DNA of 64,000 bases from Taxawa tesnikishii (nom. ined.) (taxonomy: Eukaryota > Ascomycota > Dothideomycetes > Dothideales), in contig JAPDRO010000004.1 of the NCBI GenBank assembly GCA_030247885.1, forward strand, positions 62,001 to 126,000, read 5' to 3'. Of the stretch, positions 56,674-64,000 are shown one piece after another. The position numbers were made by a program, and so were the translations under genes. Position 1 is the stretch's first letter. Each line of letters starts with the position of its first letter. The notes beneath the pieces are model-generated. The model saw only the letters and a list, made by a program, of their open reading frames with translations. It had not been told where the DNA came from and made no database searches.

Positions 56674-57140
56674 TCATGTGCTCTCAATACTGCACGCAGA
56701 GTTTGGCTGATGCTGATAGCCGGATTCGGATGCGCCAGGCCGCGCACTGCCGACCCATCCGACATCATACAACCCGTTCGGTAAATACGTCTTGCAGCAC
56801 CTCCTCGCATTCTTCACCTTGATACGTCTGCCTTGAAACCATCGCAATGCCGACTTCCGCAGAACATGAACAGTATACGCAATATGGAGTTCATGGACGG
56901 CACATCCACCGCATCCAACAATGGCAGCCGTGGAGCTTGTCAGCAATGGGGTTGGTAATCGTACCTATCAGCTGTATGCAACAGCGATACTGTTCCATTC
57001 CCAGTGACAATCGGAAGCTGCGGAGTTGACAAGCTGGAGTAAAGTTTGGTTGTTGCTCCTGTAAAACCGGAATAGAGCCCAAATAAGGCTTCGGTGAAGT
57101 CCGATTGAAGCGTTCGAGCTGTTGTCGGTGACAACCTCTG
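56674..57140 (-). CDS. Candidate partial gene for an unknown, possibly secreted protein
   Basis: A coding-like frame reads IQRLSPTTARTLQSDFTEAL, FGLYSGFTGATTKLYSSLST and PQLPIVTGNGTVSLLHTADR. One restored base in the four-G run at 56948-56951 (plus) leads into TSSTAAIVGCGGCAVHELHI, which then decays into unremarkable sequence. The acceptor-like TATCTCAG just before it suggests an internal exon. I cannot place a start, signal peptide or stop, and no family is recognised. It may be a gene remnant. Confidence 0.3.
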
Positions 57141-57329
57141 AATGTCGCTGAGATAGGTGGCTCGTATATGGCTTCAAGCACAAGCCTTCGATATGTGCTG
57201 TGGCGGTAACCCATTCTCTTGGTCGCTATCCGAGACAGTGTTCTCCATCACTTTTTGGGACCGGATTTGTTCTATTGAGCAGGCAACCCAATACTCTCAC
57301 CAGACATTCGTAGCTACCGCTTGTCTGGC

Positions 57330-58947
57330 TCAAACGCTCTCGGACCGCTTCTCCTCGTCTTCCTTACCCTCCATATGCTGGTTCTCCTCCATCAAGCACT
57401 GATCGTCATTCGAGGCCACTCTGCTCTTCCTCCTCAACACACCTCCGTACCTGAGGAACAAGAACGGCGTCAAGGCGAACAACGTTGCCACCGCCGCCAA
57501 AATCGTTGCTGCATTGTTGGTTCCCAGACCAGAAAACATCTGATAAGTAAACAAGGGAAGATTCCAGCAGCAAGCGTGCGTGTTGTGCTGAGCGCGGAAA
57601 CACCGGAGGCGGCGAACTCGCCGTACGAGTCCGTGACATATCCGAATAGGACGTAAGAGAAGTCCGTGAGTGCGAAGCCAACGAGAACCAGTCCGATCAT
57701 AGAAACCGGCCACGGAACGGTAGTGACCATGGGTGGTACGGTCCATGCGAAAATCCAGAGACCAACGGCCAAAGCCGGACATGCCACGGCAAATGAGGCG
57801 ATTTTTGTTTCTGGGATAATGCGACGGCCTTCCCGGCGAAACTTTCGGAAGAGGTGCTCGTCGTAGAAGCGAGGGAGGACGTCCAGGAGTATTCCGATGA
57901 GGATGGCGATGAATGACAAGGACGACGATGTCTGAGAGAATGTGTTGCTGAATGGTGGATTGGTGTACGCCACTGTCAGTCCCTCGGTCAAGCCGTAGAT
58001 GAGGCCGAACGAGATAGCACACAAGATTGCACAGAAGAATACTATCGGCTCTGTGAAAAGATACTGTATAGGCCGGAGTAGGGAGTCTTTCACGAACGAC
58101 TTTAGCGTCAACTCGTTGGACGATCCATCAGCGTACAGATTGTCGTGACCAGTTCCTTTGCAGAGAGCTTTGACCTTGCCTTGCAGCAGCTGGGTAGCTT
58201 TGCTTTCCTTGACACCAAGACACAGTACCGCGAAGATGCCGGTGACAATGGTGGATATGTAGAACACCCATCGCCTCCCAGAGAAGTTAGCGTAGCTCTA
58301 CATCGTCATGGATATGACCAGGAAGCCTGAACTCACCAACCGCACGCCTCCGTAATGTACGAGGAGTAAATGGGACCCACGGCCAGACCGATGAATCCGG
58401 CGACAGTGTACCAGTAAACAACCCAGATTCTGGTCTGGGCGTCAAACATGTCTTCCCAATTACCAAATGCGACAGTGGCCGGGATGGCAGCAGCAATACC
58501 CTGGAAGAAGCGACCGAAAAAGACGGCAATGAAAGATGGGACCGCTGCCACGACTGCCGAGAAGATACAGAACACCAGTGCAGATGATATGTACAGCGTG
58601 CGGCGTCCAAAGGTTTCGGAGACAGGCGAGCAAACAATGCCGCCTATCGTCTGTCCTAGGAGGTACAAAGTGACGAACGCGAAGTACGCAAGCGTCCTAC
58701 TGACGCCGTACTCCATACGTGCCGAGTCCGCCGCTGCAGTGCCTGATGAACTGATGGCTGTCATGACCAGCTCCAATCCCGAGATGATAACAGCAGTGTA
58801 ATACTTGGCCCATGGACTCCAGTTCCGAGGGTGGTCTTTGTTGGAGTCATTCCAGCAAACTCGTTCACCGTCCTCTATGTGGAGATCATGCCGCTTGACA
58901 TGGTCTTCTAGGGCCAGAAGTGAGCTGAAAGAGTCGAGAGAAGTCAT
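57330..58947 (-). CDS. MFS transporter, DHA1 (drug/polyamine:H+ antiporter) type
   Basis: Two exons (58947-58337, 58274-57330) give 518 residues after one base is restored. The cytosolic N-terminus ends with HPRNWSPWAKYYTAVIISG, the usual NP-NW-WKKW-like entry of DHA1 proteins. Motifs are GQTIGGIVCSPVSETFGRR (motif A), FFGRFFQGIAAAIPATVA, AGFIGLAVGPIYSSYITEAC (motif C-like) and GWRWVFYIST. The central loop and second half hold FTEPIVFFCAILCAISFGLI and YVTDSYGEFAASGVSALSTT, then FPLFTYQMFSGLGTNNAATI. Twelve helices are expected at the plasma membrane. The frame slip is at the three-G run 57555-57557 (plus), near helix 11. Relatives export toxins, drugs or polyamines; the substrate is unknown. 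No biosynthetic enzyme genes lie next to it. Confidence 0.88.
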
Positions 58948-60006
58948 AGGAGCGTACGGTCTCCGGCAAGAGAAGTAGGTTCAGGGGGATCGCAAGTTGG
59001 TGATTCGAGGATGCATTTGTAAACAAGGGAGCAAACGGGAAGAGAAGGTTAAGTATGAGCAGACAGTGGTCTCCTACGCAGTTGCCACACACGAGCCGCT
59101 GTCGCTGGAACGGCACAACGACGCGTCCTCGCGGGCCGCTGGGCGGCGTCATCGTTCCTTAACATATTGGCTGCCGCAACAGCCTTCAAACCATATCAGA
59201 GTCAATTACGCATAGCCCGTAAACGTTGTCCCGATAATTTGGGGTAGAAGGGGAACGGTCGAGATGCTAGACCTATCTCAGTCTGTTGGTGGTGATGTGC
59301 ATGCAACGGTTTAGTTTGGCTTGCGTGATAAAATCTCCGCCCCAGAATCGACCTCGGATGACAGCCATGCACGGACTTGATAATTTTTAGATGCCGGCGT
59401 TCCGGCCATGCAGGTACCCGCAAACCTATTCATATCCTAGATTCACGACCTCACCTTCTACCAACCTCACATAATATTCGTCTCTCTCTGAGAACGAGAA
59501 TCACCGAAGTCATGAGAAACGCTTCGGAGAGCCTCGTACATAGGCTTCTCAAATTGGCAGTCACATGGTCTTAACACTCATTCGTGTCATTTGCCTCTAC
59601 GTCAGGCTAGCGGAGAAACACGTGTACTCCGAAGAACCAGGCGCTGATGTTCAGATTGGTGGACAGGGTGTAACTGCAACAATATACGAGACTAACACTC
59701 TGCGTTCAAAGGTTGGTTGCGTATGTTCACAGATCGTAAACTCATCGCGATAAGGGTAATGTGGATCAGGAGCTGTGAGCTGCAAGGCCAAGGTCAGAGA
59801 GGTTGATTGATAGTACAACATCCATTCCCAAGACTGAACTCGTCGCGGACTACACAGATCATATACGGCTGGCGCAACGAACTGTATAAGCCCTCGACAA
59901 CCCATCGCCACAGACCAGGGCCTATATAGACCAAGTACGGCTCGCGTACCGACTATACAGATCCTCCTCCAACAAACCCTTTCCACAGCAGTCCACTCAA
60001 AGGTCC
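58948..60006. other. No gene seen
   Basis: Promoter side of the DHA1 transporter and about 1 kb of unremarkable sequence. Confidence 0.45.
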
Positions 60007-60350
60007 CTATCGAAATCCTCTAGCCCAAGGATACCAATTCGCACTGAACAGGTTCTGATGATCCCGGATATCGCATTCGAGTCTCCAGCTAGTCTTGTCG
60101 CCAGCTCGCCACTTGGTGTAGCCGTCTCCGTATCCCAATGCATCGGTGCCGATGTGGTAGTGCCGAAAGCCAAGCGTGAACGGGTAACCGACGGTAGGGC
60201 AAGAAGTGTCAAGAGAAAGGCCTGGCAGACCTCTCCCGGCAGGAAACCGGGGCGGGTTCATGCCAGCTTCGATGGGTTAGCAAGAAACACTAAGACAGTA
60301 ATGGGATTTTGGCACTGGCCTCCCGGGGCGAGCCAGGTGGAGTAAGACAT
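60007..60350 (-). CDS. Candidate small aromatic-rich protein, about 114 aa
   Basis: The frame starts MSYSTWLAPGGQCQNPITVL. With one base restored in the three-G run at 60274-60276 (plus) it continues ANPIEAGMNPPRFPAGRGLP, then GFRHYHIGTDALGYGDGYTK, WRAGDKTSWRLECDIRDHQN and LFSANWYPWARGFR. The spliced length then becomes a multiple of three. The high Trp/Tyr/Gly/Asp content and two Cys resemble small fungal secreted or lectin-like domains. There is no signal peptide, and a longer upstream exon is possible. No family recognised. Confidence 0.4.
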
Positions 60351-61884
60351 TATAAGTTTGTCTTTGTCTTGAGTCTTGGTGTAAAGAATTACTTGAAGCT
60401 GTAGTTGTATGTATTCGTTCGTGTTTCGTTTGTGTCTTTCTATCGATGTGTACGGGATTTCTTTTTTAGTGTCGTTGATAAGGAAAAACGAGGTTCTCAA
60501 CAACAGGAACATACTTGTAGACTTCTGCATGTGTAGACAGTAGGACCACCTGACGGGAGTCGTGTTTGACAGTGCCATGTGTTGGAAGCCAGCAAACGTA
60601 GCCTGCGCCTGGAGCATTGCCCTCGTGTCACACGTATTTGCAACGCTCAGACTGCTTGCTGCCGTGTACATGGTATACCCAATGTGAAGTGTGACTTGCA
60701 TGAAACCCAGGTCAGGAGACGTAAGAAGTCCACGAAACCTGTACCACAAGCCACAACTCGCTCTGTATTTGCAAAGCAGTCTAGAATGGAACACATTAGA
60801 ACTTCTGCTGCCTCGGATCAACAAGTAGTAGTTGTGTTGTCAGTATGTCAATACCATTGCAGCTGGTGAGATATGAAAGGTGAGCAAGTATGTTCCCTGC
60901 GACGACACAGAATGTGCGAGCGCAACGAAGTTTATCGTGACAGTGTCAGATGGGGAATATCGCACCTCAAAACATCCGGTTTTCGCACAATCCAATCTAT
61001 CTCCTACTCTCATAGTCTCTTTACTTGTAAAGGCTGAGAACCGCTTTTTGCCGAAGGCTCTTGGTAACGTTTCCGGGCTCTCTCATTGTTGACCGCATGG
61101 TCTTCCAGTTGCTGCAGAAGATCCATGATCGGGTCAGCGCAGCGGACTCTATCTTCATGCAGGACAGTATCATCATTCAGTTAGCCAGACCAATCGCGAA
61201 TCTTTGCTCGGGCAGCTTTGACAAATCGGATTTTTGCAGCGGCCAGCTGGATGCTGTCCTGGTCTACAGCACGCTGCTGTTGCGGAGACATGTTGGGTTG
61301 AAGATTGTTTCCAACATCAGGGTAGTAGGATGTAGTAGCAGAACAACGGTATATAAAAGTCTGCGACGACAAAGCGCATGAAGCTCATGAGGAATAAGCT
61401 TCGCCATCAAATGATTTCATGAATACAAACAACTCATAGGACACAGGTGGTTTTCGAGGTTGACGAAACTATAAAAACCTTCCAGTACTAAGGCTAGTTT
61501 GCATGGACGTAAAGGAAAGCTAAGGATGGATCCGGTTGTGAGCATGCACCGAACCGTATGCAGACTACTGCCGAACAGTGCCGTAAGAAACCAGATCTTG
61601 CGTAGCTTTAGTGTAAGCGTCCACGCATCCTTTGTCCCTCAGAGAACAGCTACCGCTTCAGCCGTGGTCATAGTCTATGTCGAGTTTTTGCGACCTATAT
61701 CAGTGCCATCTAGGCCAGATAATCTGCTGATTGTTGGCTCTGAAAATATGTGTGAGAACGTCTCCGAAGGTAGGGCAATTAGGACCACCTGCAACGCGCA
61801 TCTTGGCGATGGTTCTTTATCGAGCTGTCTTACACTCTGAGACTCCATGATGTGATAGATCAATGGTGCGTATCGGACACTCAC
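60351..61884. other. No supported gene
   Basis: Short frames only, for example a 36-codon basic helical frame on the minus strand from 61291. Nothing I would annotate as a gene. Confidence 0.45.
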
Positions 61885-62073
61885 AGCCATGCCAAGCATA
61901 GCAGTGAATGGCGCATATCCAATGTGGGGGTGCGGAGAACCTGGTAGATAGTGACTTTCCTCGCGCTTTGCGGTGTTCGAGGCACTGCCCAATTCTTCCT
62001 GGGCCGTCTCTCTTTGCAACCCGTATTGTGTTGATATTCCAAACCGGAGAGGACTGTTCGGCTTCGGTTCCAT
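61885..62073 (-). CDS. Weak candidate exon
   Basis: The frame beginning MEPKPNSPLRFGISTQYGLQ contains SHYLPGSPHPHIGYAPFTAM and ends LGMA right before a consensus GTGAGT donor. The last third is convincingly protein-like. I find neither the rest of the gene nor a family. Confidence 0.2.
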
Positions 62074-63038
62074 AGCCAGGATCTATCTCCCTCTTCGCAC
62101 ACCTTTTCCTTGCCCAGAATGCCATCCCTCCCAGCCCTGACAACCTACGCCTTCCGTCTAACCTCCTTCCTGTCCGGCATCTTCTCCTTCTCTCCCCGCA
62201 AAGATTTCTCTCAACCTTCGCCCTACCCTTTTCAGCACTGCCAGTTGCCAATGGGAACGCGCTTGCGGCCATAGCAATGGGATGTACTGCACGCTTGCGG
62301 CATCCCAAGAGAATCGAGCTTTCTTCCGTACGACGGTGCCCATGCGGGTGTTGACTGCTCTGATATTTGGGAGACATGATGGAGAGTAGAAAGTGCCGGC
62401 GGTCTGGGAGGCCGGAGGCGCGGTTTTGACTGCGCTAATGCTTTGGATCGGGTGAGATATTGGGAGAGAGAGATAGAAGGCAGTATTGCCCCTCTCCTAT
62501 CCATGTATATCCTGCATATGTAAACACGTCGGCACTGCTGTTTCGCACCTTGCTGTAGCAATCATCTAGCCGGTTGAACTGCCTGTCGAGAACGAGAGTT
62601 AGGCGCCCACAACAACGCCAAGAATAGCAGTGCATACGCGTAGCTCAGCCGCACGTAACTCTCACCTCGTGCTTACAGATGCACACGACACAGCGTTCTT
62701 ACACGGGACTTGGCTAGCGTCTAAAAACCGGGATGCGGTAGATCTTGAAAATGGATCTGATGAACAAAGCGAAATTATCCCGCTATGGGCTACAGGTGCC
62801 TGGCAAGAGATGAGAATCTTCCAACATGCTGATGTCACGATCGCATTCTGCGCGACAGACAGATGTAGCACAAACACCGGAGTCTGCGAACCAGTTCCCT
62901 GGTATGGATACACAAGGTGTGTTGATTAGCCTGCTTGAAACCCATACAGCTTCAAACATTCATGTATCAAACAAACCAAGTCATCTCAAGATCTCTTCCA
63001 TATCCAACCCTACACTCATGCTTCATCCACGATACGAG
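62074..63038. other. No supported gene; promoter side of the terminal secreted-protein gene
   Basis: Several short frames on both strands without domains. The leader of the next gene lies at the right end. Confidence 0.4.
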
Positions 63039-63722
63039 ATGCTTTCCACAGCCCTCCTCTCTCTCGCCACACTGACATCCCTCTTCACTCTCACAAGCGC
63101 CCTCCCACAGTCCGCACACACCGACATCATCACCTACGACAAGTCTGGCCCAACTCTCTACCTCGTCAGCAGCACCTCCGCCGCCTACCCCTTCAGCGGC
63201 TGCGCCAAAGACATCACAAACGCGGGCGCAATTGGCCTCCTCGATGACTACATCAGCCCCCAAGGCGACGCGCTGGTCTTGCGTACTATCGACAAGGCCA
63301 GCGCCATCAACGGCCTGCCAACCTTCAACCTCACCCACGGCCACCTGAGCACCGAGTCCATGGGCTCTCACGGCATCGGCGGACCATTCCAGTACCAGAC
63401 CACAGGCGTCAACGCTTCCGATCCGAGCCCGTCAGGTTCACCCTGCCGACCGAGAGCTTCGCGCCCGTTGAGGGCCACTTCACCGTCACGGACGGGTATC
63501 TGCTGGGTCTTGATGGACGCACAGAGGGGTTCAGGATCTGCCCCGGCGATTTTGGGGAGAGTGTGGTATGTATTTTGCTGTGGTCATTGGAAGGCCACTG
63601 GAAATGACAAAAGCTTCATGCTGACCGAGATGCAGATTACTTGGCTCGGTCGTGATGCCGCTTGCCAGTCAACCTACCTTCATGTTTACCCCGTGCCGCC
63701 ATATGGGGTTATCGTCAACTAA
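63039..63722 (+). CDS. Small secreted protein, cell-wall protein-like
   Basis: Two exons (63039-63565, 63636-63722) give 204 residues after one base is restored. The ATG at 63039 gives a clean signal peptide (MLSTALLSLATLTSLFTLTS then ALPQS). An in-frame ATG seven codons upstream would weaken it. The mature part is a beta-rich pattern without known catalytic motifs: TLYLVSSTSAAYPFSGCAKD, RTIDKASAINGLPTFNLTHG, PVRFTLPTESFAPVEGHFTV, GYLLGLDGRTEGFRICPGDF and finally WLGRDAACQSTYLHVYPVPP. The layout resembles PhiA-type fungal cell-wall/secreted proteins, but I hold this lightly. Potential N-glycosylation sites NLT and NAS are present. The frame slip is at CC 63423-63424. Confidence 0.65.
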   Translation: MLSTALLSLATLTSLFTLTSALPQSAHTDIITYDKSGPTLYLVSSTSAAYPFSGCAKDITNAGAIGLLDDYISPQGDALVLRTIDKASAINGLPTFNLTHGHLSTESMGSHGIGGPFQYQTTGVNASDPSPSGSPCRPRASRPLRATSPSRTGICWVLMDAQRGSGSAPAILGRVWYVFCCGHWKATGNDKSFMLTEMQITWLGRDAACQSTYLHVYPVPPYGVIVN

Positions 63723-64000
63723 GGCCTCTTGTGTGTAAAGGGCGGCGAGGTATTGCTGGAGTTTGGTGAAAGAGGGTTCTATTGCGTTTCAGCGGTGCAT
63801 GTCTTGCATTTGCATGCGCCTTGTTTTTGTCGCTTCGTTTTTGACGCTCTTTCCATATTTCCCGTCGGCTTCATAGCTTGCATTCCATGCGAACCAAGGA
63901 GAAACGACCATTATCCACCACCCAATATTGTTACCACAGAGCTGCCCGCACCGATGAACGTTCCGCAGCTCGCCTGACCACCCGCTTATCTCGATACGGG

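Noticed and set aside
61181-61291. 36-codon basic helical frame on the minus strand
   Set aside because: Too short, with no splice partners or conservation evidence available.
62119-62275. Plus-strand frame MPSLPALTTYAFRLTSFLSG
   Set aside because: It ends after about 50 codons without a usable donor, and overlaps an equally plausible minus-strand frame.

Overview
The window looks like nuclear DNA of a filamentous ascomycete (Pezizomycotina; a dothideomycete-like fungus is my inference). The evidence is GT-AG introns of about 50-70 nt, dense short intergenic spaces, a cytosolic eL28 and a complex I NDUFA12 homologue (both absent from budding yeast), a Mei2-like RNA-binding protein, and several fungal secreted or transporter families. 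There is no sign of prokaryotic, organellar or viral sequence.

Left part (1-8.7 kb): a tRNA-Arg(CCT)-like gene with an intron and a short 5' half, LTV1 (40S export/biogenesis), a small conserved membrane-associated protein, and a caspase-fold protein that seems to lack its catalytic cysteine. Centre (8.7-50 kb): a conserved housekeeping block. It holds a YBT1/VMR1-type ABCC transporter, NDUFA12 and PGS1 (divergent, 204 bp apart), a DUF2015 protein, eL28, HSH49/SF3b4, RMP1, LAS21/GPI7, a Mei2-like protein, SEC15, TOM7, CWC27, GET5, a hexose transporter, VPS1 and an isochorismatase-fold hydrolase. Themes are membrane traffic and anchoring (SEC15, VPS1, LAS21, GET5), mitochondria (NDUFA12, PGS1, TOM7) and RNA or ribosome work (LTV1, eL28, HSH49, RMP1, CWC27). 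Right part (50-64 kb): lower gene density and accessory character. It has a truncated NACHT/NLR-type gene, a spherulin-4/GH135-like protein, a decayed MFS gene, a tiny GPI-anchored protein, a DHA1-type MFS transporter and secreted-protein candidates.

The most consistent signal is technical or evolutionary rather than a new system. Nearly every long gene is interrupted by a one-base loss, usually inside a short homopolymer, and the spliced length becomes a multiple of three when one base per site is restored. Most breaks should therefore be read as likely sequence errors, not pseudogenes. Biological points worth a look are a 7-nt micro-exon in NDUFA12, two GC-AG introns in SEC15, several stop-free introns of length 3n, the caspase-like protein and the long poly-Ser microsatellite inside LAS21. 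I found no convincing undescribed multi-gene system.
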